Made by a program: the position numbers and the translations under genes
Source of the DNA: Bacteroidota bacterium
GTDB taxonomy: Bacteria; Bacteroidota; Bacteroidia; AKYH767-A; 2013-40CM-41-45
Reading direction: 5' to 3'
Assembly: GCA_016708785.1 (NCBI GenBank)
Contig: JADJFC010000003.1
Location: forward strand, 372,001 to 436,000
DNA length: 64,000 nucleotides
In this document: piece after piece, positions 9,633-18,551 of the stretch
Position numbering within the stretch: position 1 is the stretch's first letter
Layout of the letters: each line of letters opens with the position of its first letter
The notes under the pieces: model-generated
Told to the model about the DNA's origin: nothing
The model's input: the letters and a program-made list of their open reading frames with translations, nothing else
Databases searched by the model: none

Positions 9633-10751
9633 GTGAAAAAATCAACGCTGTTATTCATCTTTGGAACTCGTCCGGAAGCAATTAAACTAGCTCCCTTGAT
9701 CAAGGAATTTAGACGGCGCGAAGAATTCAACACCTTTGTTTGTGTCACCGCTCAACATCGTCAAATGCTGGATCAGGTTCTTTCATTTTTTGAGATCGTC
9801 CCTGATTTCGATCTGGATATTATGATGCCAAATCAAACACTGTTTGATGTTACTTCAAATGCTTTGAAAAAACTGGAAGTTGTATTGACGGAAAGTAAAG
9901 CAGATTGTGTTTTTGTACAAGGTGATACAACAACTGCATTCGTTGGTGCATTAGCGGCATACTACAAAAAAATTAAGGTCGCACATGTTGAAGCCGGTTT
10001 GAGAAGTCACGATAAGTACTCACCTTTCCCTGAAGAAATGAATAGAACACTTGCAGGTCATCTTGCAGATTTTCATTTCACTCCTACGACGCAGGCAGTT
10101 GATCATCTGAAGAAAGAAAATATTACACGCCACGTTTACAATGTCGGTAATACTGTAATTGATGCTTTGTTCTTAGGATTGGAGCAAGTTCGAAAAAGTA
10201 AATCTACATTTGATTACTCTTACTTGAGAGCCGGAAATAAAATGGTACTGATCACAGGCCATCGTCGTGAAAGTTTCGGAAAACCATTTGAAGATATTTG
10301 TTCAGCAATCAGTACTCTCGCGTCGAAATATCCGGAAGTGGATTTTCTTTATCCTGTTCATTTGAATCCAAACGTTCAGGAACCTGTAAAACGGCTACTC
10401 GCAAATAAAAATAATGTTCATCTGATCGAGCCACTCGATTATCCTGAGTTTATTCAGATGATAGAACGTTCAAACATCGTTCTGACAGATTCCGGGGGCT
10501 TACAAGAAGAAGCGCCATCACTTGGTAAACCGGTTTTGGTTATGCGCGAGGTTACAGAAAGAATGGAAGGTGTGACTGCTGGTACTGCTAAGCTTGTTGG
10601 AACAAATAAAGATCTGATCGTAGCTGAATTGTCGAAGTTACTGGATGATCCAATTGCCTATGAAAAAATGGCGAAAGCAGTTAATCCTTATGGTGATGGT
10701 ACGGCATGTAAACAAATTGCAGATATAGTTAGTAAATTATTAATTCATTAG
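9633..10751 (+). CDS. wecB: UDP-N-acetylglucosamine 2-epimerase (non-hydrolysing)
   Basis: About 372 residues. The N-terminus FGTRPEAIKLAPLI, the central HVEAGLRSHD and FPEEMNR, TGHRRESFGKPF and TDSGGLQEEAPSLG are the hallmark motifs of WecB/MnaA. The enzyme interconverts UDP-GlcNAc and UDP-ManNAc in the cytoplasm. I place the start at the GTG at 9633, which gives the usual MKKSTLLFIFGTRPEA start; a TTG at 9612 would add seven residues. It sits 15 bp before wecC, so the two supply UDP-ManNAc and then UDP-ManNAcA for this locus. The length and all motifs look intact. Confidence 0.95.
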   Translation: MKKSTLLFIFGTRPEAIKLAPLIKEFRRREEFNTFVCVTAQHRQMLDQVLSFFEIVPDFDLDIMMPNQTLFDVTSNALKKLEVVLTESKADCVFVQGDTTTAFVGALAAYYKKIKVAHVEAGLRSHDKYSPFPEEMNRTLAGHLADFHFTPTTQAVDHLKKENITRHVYNVGNTVIDALFLGLEQVRKSKSTFDYSYLRAGNKMVLITGHRRESFGKPFEDICSAISTLASKYPEVDFLYPVHLNPNVQEPVKRLLANKNNVHLIEPLDYPEFIQMIERSNIVLTDSGGLQEEAPSLGKPVLVMREVTERMEGVTAGTAKLVGTNKDLIVAELSKLLDDPIAYEKMAKAVNPYGDGTACKQIADIVSKLLIH

Positions 10752-10766
10752 AACTGATTCCGGAAG

Positions 10767-11969
10767 ATGCAAGTAACAATCATGGGCTTAGGCTATATCG
10801 GTTTACCGACAGCAGCACTAATAGCAAGTAAAGGAATTGATGTAAATGGTGTCGATGTCAATAAGCATGTTGTCGATACGATCAATAAAGGAAAGATTCA
10901 TATTGTGGAGCCTGACTTAGATGGTCTTGTACACTTTGCTGTCCTTAAAAAGTATTTGACAGCTTCTACATCGGTAAAACCTTCCGACGTTTTCTTAGTT
11001 GCTGTCCCTACGCCATTCAGAAAAGATCATAAACCGGATTTATCTTTTGTAGAGAAAGCCACTAAAATGGTCATCCCTCATCTGAAACCGGGAAATCTTT
11101 TCATCATTGAATCAACCAGTCCGGTGGGAACAACTGAAAAAATGGCAAAATTGATTTTTAAGGAGCGCCCTGAATTAAAGGATAAGATCTGGATTGCTTA
11201 TTGTCCTGAAAGAGTATTGCCGGGAAGTGTCATCTATGAATTGCAACAAAACGACCGAGTAATCGGCGGCATTGATGAAGCATCAACAGAAGCCGCAATT
11301 AAATTCTATGGAAAATTCGTTAAAGGAAATTTGCATAAAACAAATTCCAGAACAGCTGAAATGTGTAAGCTGGTGGAGAATGCTTTTCGTGATGTGAATA
11401 TTGCTTTTGCAAATGAATTATCGATGATATGCGATAAAGCAAAGATCAATGTAAATGAATTGATCGAGCTTGCATGTAAACATCCTCGTGTTCGAATACT
11501 GAAACCCGGCCCGGGTGTTGGTGGACATTGCATTGCTGTGGATCCATGGTTCATTGTTTCTGAGTTCCCTAAAGAAGCCAAGATCATTAAGCAAGCCCGG
11601 CTAATCAACAATTACAAAAAAGAATGGGTGATTGAAAAAATTCAGCTCGCTATTAAAAAATTTGCAAAGACAACCGGTCGTCAACCAAAAGTAGCTTGCA
11701 TGGGTCTTTCATATAAGGCCGATATCGATGACCTTAGAGAATCTCCTGCATTGGAGATCTTTCACGAACTTGAAAAATCCGGTAGTCATGTGATGGCAGT
11801 TGAACCAAATCTTAGAAAGCATGCTGAGTTAGAAATTACAGATACTTTAAGAGCAGTTAGTGAAGCTGATATTCTTGTTTTCTTAGTAGCGCACAAAGAA
11901 TTTTCTTCTGTGGATATTCCACATGGAAAAAATGTTCTTGATTTTTGCGGTGTTCAATTTAAAAAGTAA
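10767..11969 (+). CDS. wecC: UDP-N-acetyl-D-mannosamine dehydrogenase
   Basis: A 400-residue nucleotide-sugar dehydrogenase. It has an NAD-binding GLGYIGLPTAALIAS at the N-terminus, ESTSPVGTTEKMAK, YCPERVLPG, the linker CKLVENAFRDVNIAFANELS, and GPGVGGHCIAVDPWF with the catalytic Cys. The C-terminal domain contains GLSYKADIDDLRESPA. The YCPERVLPG variant is typical of the WecC branch rather than UDP-glucose dehydrogenase. The enzyme oxidises UDP-ManNAc twice to UDP-ManNAcA. It follows wecB by 15 bp, so the pair makes a uronic-acid donor. The substrate assignment rests on family motifs plus this pairing. Confidence 0.93.
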   Translation: MQVTIMGLGYIGLPTAALIASKGIDVNGVDVNKHVVDTINKGKIHIVEPDLDGLVHFAVLKKYLTASTSVKPSDVFLVAVPTPFRKDHKPDLSFVEKATKMVIPHLKPGNLFIIESTSPVGTTEKMAKLIFKERPELKDKIWIAYCPERVLPGSVIYELQQNDRVIGGIDEASTEAAIKFYGKFVKGNLHKTNSRTAEMCKLVENAFRDVNIAFANELSMICDKAKINVNELIELACKHPRVRILKPGPGVGGHCIAVDPWFIVSEFPKEAKIIKQARLINNYKKEWVIEKIQLAIKKFAKTTGRQPKVACMGLSYKADIDDLRESPALEIFHELEKSGSHVMAVEPNLRKHAELEITDTLRAVSEADILVFLVAHKEFSSVDIPHGKNVLDFCGVQFKK

Positions 11970-11992
11970 TCATTCATTAGTCGTAAACCTGA

Positions 11993-13300
11993 ATGCAAGT
12001 CGGATCTATTGTAGAGGAATATAAAAAATCTGGCAAACTTGAGAAATCGGTTTGGCAGGCTCTTGTATTTCGTTTGATCGGATTAGGGTTGATCTTCGTT
12101 TTGCAGATCGTTCTTGCACGGTTAATGGGACCAAAGAATTATGGTGATTATACCGTTATCATTACAGCAGTGAATTTACTTCTGGTTGTAAGTATGTTCG
12201 GCTTTGATTCATCAATTTTACGATTCGTTCCTTCTGCTCTTGGAAAAGGCGACACCTCTGCTGCGAATGGTTTTGTGAAATTCTCTTCTCGATTCATTTT
12301 AATACTAGCAATCGTTTGCAGTCTTGCCATTTTTATTTCCTTACTCGCAAAGTCCAAAAAATTCAACATCGGAGTCAGTGAAGGTTTGTTCTTGGCTGTC
12401 CTGCTATTGCCATTTATGGCATTTACTAATCAGGCTAGTGCTGTGCTTCGTTCTTTGAGAATGATAAAATTATCTTTACTACCTGCTTACTTTCTTTTTC
12501 CTGTTTTAATGGCATTGGCTAGTTGGTATTATTTCAGTTCAAATAACAAGCTTACCGTCGATGCAGCAATGTTGATCAATCTTGGAATTACTTTTTTGAT
12601 CTGTATCTTTATAAATCGGAAGGCCGGAAAAGTAATGAAAGAAGTAGTTGAGCCAACGGAACCTACATACAACAAAAAATTATGGATTTCTGTTTCTGCA
12701 GTTTTGTTTATGACAACTGCATTGGATCTGCTTCTTAAGCAATCTGATATTCTGATGGTAAGTTATTTCCTTGGCAACACTCAGGCAGGAGTCTATTCTG
12801 TTTCTGCTAAACTTGCCACGCTTGCTTCCTTAGGTTTATCTGTTGCCGATTTTGTGATCATGCCAAAAATTGCAGCACTCTACGAGTCAAAACAGTTTGG
12901 TAAACTGCAAAAATTAATTCGTAGCGCCAGCTTTCAGATTCTGAGCATCTCCTTACCTGTAATTGTGTGTATGCTGATTTTCGGGAAAATGATCCTTGGC
13001 TTTTTTGGAAAACCATACGTTGCTTCATATGTACCATTGGTCATTCTATTGGTTGGACAGTTGATCAATGCTGCTACCGGAATGGTCGGTGGATTATTGA
13101 CCATGACCGGTCACCAGAAAATGTTTTTTGTCTTTTATGTAGCAGCAATTGTCATTCAGTTCGTATTGAATTCGATTTTGATAAAGTTCATGGGAATCAC
13201 AGGTGCTGCCATTGGAAGTTCTGTTGGATTGATTTTTCTTAACATTTCAGCTTATTTGTATGTAAGGAAGAGATTGAGAATCAAGGCAAGTATTTTTTAG
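11993..13300 (+). CDS. Oligosaccharide flippase family protein (Wzx-like)
   Basis: A 435-residue integral membrane protein with about twelve to fourteen hydrophobic helices. It begins with a short cytoplasmic segment, then FVLQIVLARLMGPKNYGDYT, a motif found at the start of polysaccharide-synthesis (RfbX/Wzx) flippases. The later part includes KQSDILMVSYFLGNTQAGVYS, another family hallmark, and TMTGHQ before the last helices. It would flip undecaprenyl-linked repeat units from cytoplasm to periplasm. It lies 24 bp after wecC and before an O-antigen ligase-like gene, completing a Wzx/Wzy-type module with the WecA homologue. A second flippase end is present at 2-241. Confidence 0.9.
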   Translation: MQVGSIVEEYKKSGKLEKSVWQALVFRLIGLGLIFVLQIVLARLMGPKNYGDYTVIITAVNLLLVVSMFGFDSSILRFVPSALGKGDTSAANGFVKFSSRFILILAIVCSLAIFISLLAKSKKFNIGVSEGLFLAVLLLPFMAFTNQASAVLRSLRMIKLSLLPAYFLFPVLMALASWYYFSSNNKLTVDAAMLINLGITFLICIFINRKAGKVMKEVVEPTEPTYNKKLWISVSAVLFMTTALDLLLKQSDILMVSYFLGNTQAGVYSVSAKLATLASLGLSVADFVIMPKIAALYESKQFGKLQKLIRSASFQILSISLPVIVCMLIFGKMILGFFGKPYVASYVPLVILLVGQLINAATGMVGGLLTMTGHQKMFFVFYVAAIVIQFVLNSILIKFMGITGAAIGSSVGLIFLNISAYLYVRKRLRIKASIF

Positions 13301-13341
13301 TTCGCCCTTCATTTTCAGACCTATCAAAGGGGCCGGGATTT

Positions 13342-14640
13342 TTGTATCTTCGGAACTTCATCCAAAACATTTTGTTAGTTCCTTTATCAGCAGATTTAAG
13401 TAATCAGGCTACTGACGATTTCCGTTCAAACCGGATCGATCGGATATTGATATTTATTCTGGTATTCAGCATTTATTTTGAGTCTAATCTCCCATTGATC
13501 TATGGAGCAAGCACTCCTTTTCTTCTTTTTGGGTTAACATTGTTTTATCTGGCTGTAACCAGATTGAAAACATTGATACGGTTGTTTTCAGGAAAATATT
13601 TTTTGATCTCAATTTCATTTGCTATCATATGTGTCTTTATGGAAACTTTGCATCCATTCCCATCATATGATTTCATATCACGCTATGTTAATATGATTAT
13701 TGGAATGTTCTGTATTGTCGCTTTATGCAGAGACAGAATGGCTTTGGATATTGCGCTGTTTACATTCATACTGGCCAGTGCAGTACAATCATTCCTGATC
13801 ATAACAGGAACTGCTCCGTTGATGCAAAACATAAATGCGGTTGGATTCTCTGATGCATCACAAGCACGACTAATGGCATTTGAGGAGTTTTACCTTCGGG
13901 GAAATTTGAATGATATATCTTACTTCTCGTCCATCGGTTCTATTATTGGAATCATCTGGGCCTATTATGAAAAAGTCGCCTGGAAAAAATGGTTGCTGGT
14001 TGCTTTAACATTTCCATCGATCTTAGGTGTTTTTCTTCCGGCATCAAGAACAGGTGCTGTAATTTTTTTCGCGTCTTTTCTTTTATTCATCTATAAGTCA
14101 AAGATCAAGTTTAAAAAGTGGGCGCTGGCAATTCCAACATTGTTGATCCTATTGGCATTTACTGTTCCTGATATGGTTTGGGTTCGTTTAGGATCATTGA
14201 TAAGGATTACTGAGTTGCAAGAAGAAGATTCACGCACAAAAGTTTACATAGCAGTATTGAAAAATGTCAACCAGTATTTTATTACCGGAGTTGGTTCCGG
14301 AAATTACTGGCATGGATGGGCTGTTAATGCCGGGATCACTAACCGATTTACTACAGATGTGGCTATGGCTGCTCATAATGCCTTCTTTCAAGTCTGGATC
14401 TATTGGGGCTTACCTGCTTTGATCGCATTTTTATATCTCATGAGTATTTATCGGGATGCAATTGTAAGAGACATTGCCGGTGATAGAAGGCGAACATGTA
14501 TTTACATTTTTATCATGATCATTCCAATGATCTTTTTATTCTATCACTCTTTCTATCATAAATCATTTTCTATTGGACTTGGATTGCTTTTGAGTGCAAG
14601 ATATTGGAATTTGCTTGAACAAAAAGAGACATTATCATGA
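13342..14640 (+). CDS. O-antigen ligase/Wzy-like membrane protein
   Basis: Up to 432 residues with about eleven hydrophobic helices. Near residues 230-250, FLPASRTGAVIFF is the Wzy_C-family helix. The large periplasmic loop (about 275-345) contains DSRTKVYIAVLKN, FITGVGSGNYWHGW and AAHNAFFQVWIYWGLPAL, a pattern common in O-antigen ligases (conserved His and downstream aromatic helix). It would polymerise or ligate glycans exported by the adjacent flippase. The start is uncertain: the TTG at 13342 directly abuts a -7-like TATCTTCG at 13345-13352, so translation may begin further down, for example at a TTG near 13372. It overlaps the next gene by 4 bp. Confidence 0.82.
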   Translation: MYLRNFIQNILLVPLSADLSNQATDDFRSNRIDRILIFILVFSIYFESNLPLIYGASTPFLLFGLTLFYLAVTRLKTLIRLFSGKYFLISISFAIICVFMETLHPFPSYDFISRYVNMIIGMFCIVALCRDRMALDIALFTFILASAVQSFLIITGTAPLMQNINAVGFSDASQARLMAFEEFYLRGNLNDISYFSSIGSIIGIIWAYYEKVAWKKWLLVALTFPSILGVFLPASRTGAVIFFASFLLFIYKSKIKFKKWALAIPTLLILLAFTVPDMVWVRLGSLIRITELQEEDSRTKVYIAVLKNVNQYFITGVGSGNYWHGWAVNAGITNRFTTDVAMAAHNAFFQVWIYWGLPALIAFLYLMSIYRDAIVRDIAGDRRRTCIYIFIMIIPMIFLFYHSFYHKSFSIGLGLLLSARYWNLLEQKETLS

Positions 14641-15737
14641 GTCAAGGTCGCCCGGATATTTCTGTTGTCATTGGCTCCATGCGCATTGGAGGAGCAGAGC
14701 GTGCAACTATGCATTTAATAAATGGTTTGTCAAAAAAGGGCCTAAAAGTTGACCTTGTTTTATTATTCAAAGCAGGCGATTTTCTTGATTCGATTGATCC
14801 GAATATTAATATAGTAAACCTAAACAAGCGGAAAGCAAGTCAAGGAATTGGAGCATTCAGAAAGTATTTGAAACAAAACAATCCTGAAAAATTGTTAGTT
14901 GTTCAAAATCATATTCAATTAATGGTTTTGATTGCTGCAAAATTAACAAGTTGGAAAGGAAAGATAATCCTGAATGAACAAAGTACATTTTCAAGAAATT
15001 TGATCGGTTTTAAAGGAAGCATTCAACAGAAACTTAGCAAATTACTTTTTCCCGGAGTAGATAGTATTACAGCTGTTTCTGAAGGTGTTTCTGCTGACCT
15101 TAAACGAAATTTTCCGGGGATGAAAAACAAAATATGTGTAATTCCTAATGCTGTTATCACTGAACATCTCTATCAAGTAAAAGACAAACCGGTGAGTCAC
15201 CCATATTTCAATACCGGAAATCCTGTTTTTATTTCTGCGGGAAGATTTATCAAGAGTAAAAATTTTGATCTCCTTATCAAAGCATTTAAAGTTTACAATA
15301 AGGATAATATGGCAAGGCTAATCATTTTGGGAGATGGTGAAGAAAGGCATCATCTTAAGCGTCTTGTTGCGGCTTTAAATATGAATGATCTGGTTTCTTT
15401 TCCCGGATTCGTCCCTGACCCATGTTCTTACTTCTCCAAAGCTGATCTATTCATATCAAGTTCGGATTATGAAGGTTTGCCTGGTGTCATCATTGAGGCA
15501 TTAGCCTGCGGATGCAAGGTCGTTAGCACAGATTGTGATAATGGGCCCGCAGAGATTTTGCAAAATGGAAAATTCGGATTCTTGTGCCCGGTTGGCAACG
15601 TTAATTATATGGCTGAAGCGATTGATCTTGCGGTGAATTCAAAGGTTGATAAAATTTCTTTGGTTGAAAGGGCGAATTATTTTCATGTTGATCGTATTGT
15701 TGCTGAATATTTGAAACTTATTAATTCTCTTAAATGA
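14637..15737 (+). CDS. Glycosyltransferase family 4 protein
   Basis: A 366-residue GT-B enzyme. The N-terminal acceptor domain starts with VVIGSMRIGGAERATMHLIN, the glycine-rich loop common to GT4. The C-terminal donor domain has FISAGRFIKSKNFDLLIKAF, LIILGDGEERHHL and SSSDYEGLPGVIIEALACG, including the Glu-x7-Glu-like region that binds the sugar nucleotide. It closely resembles GalNAc/glucosyl transferases of O-antigen and capsule loci, but the donor cannot be read from sequence. It overlaps the upstream ligase-like gene and the downstream glycosyltransferase by 4 bp each (ATGA), so the three genes form one transcription unit. Confidence 0.9.
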   Translation: MSQGRPDISVVIGSMRIGGAERATMHLINGLSKKGLKVDLVLLFKAGDFLDSIDPNINIVNLNKRKASQGIGAFRKYLKQNNPEKLLVVQNHIQLMVLIAAKLTSWKGKIILNEQSTFSRNLIGFKGSIQQKLSKLLFPGVDSITAVSEGVSADLKRNFPGMKNKICVIPNAVITEHLYQVKDKPVSHPYFNTGNPVFISAGRFIKSKNFDLLIKAFKVYNKDNMARLIILGDGEERHHLKRLVAALNMNDLVSFPGFVPDPCSYFSKADLFISSSDYEGLPGVIIEALACGCKVVSTDCDNGPAEILQNGKFGFLCPVGNVNYMAEAIDLAVNSKVDKISLVERANYFHVDRIVAEYLKLINSLK

Positions 15738-16717
15738 AACGCAAAATAATTTTGATCGGTCCTTTACCTCCGCCAGCTGGAGGCGTAAGTGTTCATATTC
15801 TCAGGCTTTCTGAAAAGATCAATTCTACAGCCGATTTTGAATGTGCTGTTTTTGATATTGGACGACTAAAGTTTTATAATAAGAAACTTGAATTAATAAA
15901 TGTATTTAAAGCAATCGCCTATTTTATTTCTGCATCTATTATTCATTTTCATATATCTCATCCAAAAAAATATTTCATTGCTAAGCTGGCAAAGATGTTC
16001 AGAAAGAAAATTATTTATACCAGGCATAATATTCGTGAAGAAAATTCAGTTGCTTCAGCAAGATTGCATGAAATTTCTGACGCTGCTATTTTGGTTTACG
16101 AAAGTTCAGTTAAGAATAATGATCCAAAAACGAAAATTATTCCGGCATTTATACCTGGCAGTAAAATTATTCCTTTAGATGATCAGATTAAAAAGAAACT
16201 AGCTAACTACAGTTCACTAGTTGTTGCTATCTCGACACATCCCAAAAATGTAAAAATGACAATTGACGACAGTGACCTATACGGCTTTGATCTGTTGCTG
16301 GATTCTTTTCCCGGTTTTTATCAGTCGGGACAAGCTTTGGTCTTGGTTGACGTTAACGGATCAATGAAAGCGGCGTATTCCAAAAAGGTGGAAAAACTGA
16401 TTAGTGAAGGTTTTCCTGTTATCTATTTGACTTCAGATATTGATTTCAACGCTCTGCTGCCTCTGGTTTCTATTTATGTCAGACCGACCAGATCTGATGG
16501 AGATAGCCTGGCTATTCGTGAAGCCCTGGGTGCCGGCGTCAAGGTTCTGGCAAGTGATTGCGTAACAAGGCCGGAAGGTACGGCGCTTTTCAAAGTTAAC
16601 GATCCGGTTTCACTGACAAATGAAATGAAGAAGTTGATGGTTATGCCTAAAATAGAGCCGTTAGACCAGTTCGATTTTTCCAAGAATGTCCTGGAGGTGT
16701 ACATTTCTTTGGGATAA
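15734..16717 (+). CDS. Glycosyltransferase (GT4-like)
   Basis: A 327-residue protein, a little short for GT4. It opens with IILIGPLPPPAGGVSVHILR, a start seen in many glycosyltransferases of Bacteroidota exopolysaccharide loci. The C-terminal half has IYVRPTRSDGDSLAIREALG, where the conserved acidic residues of the donor site lie, followed by GVKVLASDCVTRPEG. It begins inside the last codon of the preceding glycosyltransferase (4-bp overlap). The missing residues relative to typical GT4 proteins fall at the C-terminus, which ends in a short helix. The role is presumably one glycosidic linkage of the repeat unit; specificity is unknown. Confidence 0.85.
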   Translation: MKRKIILIGPLPPPAGGVSVHILRLSEKINSTADFECAVFDIGRLKFYNKKLELINVFKAIAYFISASIIHFHISHPKKYFIAKLAKMFRKKIIYTRHNIREENSVASARLHEISDAAILVYESSVKNNDPKTKIIPAFIPGSKIIPLDDQIKKKLANYSSLVVAISTHPKNVKMTIDDSDLYGFDLLLDSFPGFYQSGQALVLVDVNGSMKAAYSKKVEKLISEGFPVIYLTSDIDFNALLPLVSIYVRPTRSDGDSLAIREALGAGVKVLASDCVTRPEGTALFKVNDPVSLTNEMKKLMVMPKIEPLDQFDFSKNVLEVYISLG

Positions 16718-16840
16718 ATAATCTGAAATTTTGTGAAAAGACTTTTGGAAATAACGTTAATAATTTTATATTTGTGATAGCTGTTCCAGAATAGAGTGGA
16801 AGGGCATTTCGGGGGAAATTGATTTCTAATCTGTTTTTAC

Positions 16841-18416
16841 GTGGATAAAGTCTTCAGACTAGGTCGTACAGTTAGTCATTTCAAAACCGCCCAGCTAGGT
16901 GCTAAATTTCAGTACCGGTTGGTGAAGTTCTGTTACGATAAAAACATTTTTCCTCCACCCGTAAAGAAAAATCCGCATGTACATTTTGTCGAACTGATTC
17001 CTTCCAATTGCAGCAGTTCTGTTTTCAAAGAAGGGAGTTTTTCATTTCTGAATAAAGAAAAAAGATTCCAATCGTCGATCGACTGGAATTTTTCAGAGTA
17101 TGGACAACTTTGGAATATTCGTCTGAATTCACTTGAATATTTGAGTCATCTGGATACTTCCGCTTCAGATGGGAAAATTGTTCTTTTTGATTTTATCAAG
17201 GAAATAAAAAGAATCGCACACGATATGATTCACATTGCGCATCCCTTCGTATCATAAATGTGATCAAATTTTGTTCCAGATATCAAATCGATATACCGGA
17301 GTTTAATTCATTTGTTTTTCTCAGGCATTGTATGTAAGGAAAAATTCGGAGGTGCACCTTAGCAATAATCACTTACTCGAGAACGGTTTTGCGCTTTTAT
17401 TTGCCTCACATTTCTTCGGGCATGAAAAATTATTTCACTATTCATCTAAGGTATTAATGAAAGCGCTAGACAAGCAAGTATTGGCAGATGGTGCGCATTT
17501 TGAATTGTGTCCTATGTATCATCTTTGGACAGTAAATCGTTTACTCGAATGTTTGCAGATTCTCAAAAAATCTTCTTTTAAGGTGAAGTCCTTTGTAGAT
17601 GTTTTAGAAAAGAAAGTTTCAGCAATGCTCGGCTGGATCATCCAAATGCAATTTGCAAATGGTTCCCTTCCTGCTGTGAATGATAGTTCTGAAGGTTATG
17701 GTCCGGGAATAAATGCGATTTTAAAAATTGCATATGATATTGGACTGAAAGCGTCCATTCATCCATTGAAAGAAAGTGGTTTTCGTAAATTCAAGAATAG
17801 AAATTTTGAAATGCTTGTTGATGTTAACGGTTTAACTCCACCTGAAGCACCCGGACATTCACATGCCGATACTTTTCATTTCATCCTTCATGTTTTTGGG
17901 GACCCATTGATCATTGATACAGGAGTTTCTACTTATGAACCTTCAAAGTTACGGATGCATGAACGTTCCACTGCAGCTCATAATACAGTTGTAGTAAATG
18001 ATCTGAATCAAAGCGAGATCTATGGCACTTTCAGAGCCGGAAGACGGGCAAAAGTTAATCTGTTAAAATGTACGTCTAACGAATTGGAAGCATCTCATAA
18101 TGGATATCAACATATAGGCGTTAAGCATACACGGACTTTTTCTTTTGGTTTGGATAAAATCGTTATCACCGATAAAATTATCGGAAAAGTGCCTGGGAAA
18201 TGCAGTGCCTTTCTGCATATTGATAAGAAGAATCGATTGGTTAAAAAAGAAAATGAACTTGTTTCAAAATTTGTAAATATCAATTTTAATAATGCATCAA
18301 ATATTGAGGTTAAAGAAAATTATTATGCTATTGCTTTTGGAAAACAACTTCCTTGTTATGTTGTTAAGATAGATTTTTCGGGTGAACTTGTGACAACTAT
18401 TCGGTTGAATAAATAG
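16841..18416 (+). CDS. Heparinase II/III family protein, broken by two indels
   Basis: Three frames join into one protein of about 525 residues. The N-terminal part (GTG at 16841) runs to HPFVS near 17254; the middle, reading NVIKFCSRYQIDIPEF, covers about 17257-17318; the rest runs from about 17319 to 18416. Adding one base near 17250 and one T in the TTTTT run at 17315-17319 gives 526 codons and the family's NNHLLENGFALLFASHFF. Later motifs are DGAHFELCPMYH, PGHSHADTFHF and ERSTAAHNTVVVND, with the catalytic His/Tyr region of the lyase. These enzymes cleave uronic-acid polysaccharides by elimination. In a locus making UDP-ManNAcA it may trim the polymer during export. The first 30 residues show no clear signal peptide. 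Confidence 0.8.
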
Positions 18417-18537
18417 GTTTAAAAGATTGATGGTTTCAGGTTTAGCAGGATGCAACTTACCTAACCTGAAATCGGAAAGCTGTAACACCTGTTAATACTT
18501 ACCGGAATTTGAATATTTCCAAATCTAAAAAATCCTC

Positions 18538-18545
18538 TATCTTCG
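18538..18545 (+). promoter_or_regulatory. -7-like box TATCTTCG close to a start codon
   Basis: TATCTTCG matches the Bacteroidota -7 consensus TAnnTTTG at 7 of 8 positions and lies six bases before the ATG at 18552. No TTTG occurs at the ideal spacing; the nearest, at 18508-18511, is 26 bases upstream. If real, the transcript would begin at or next to the start codon. The 135-bp gap before it also holds an imperfect stem (TTTCAGGTT at 18434 and AACCTGAAA at 18464). Confidence 0.35.
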
Positions 18546-18551
18546 CTTTTC

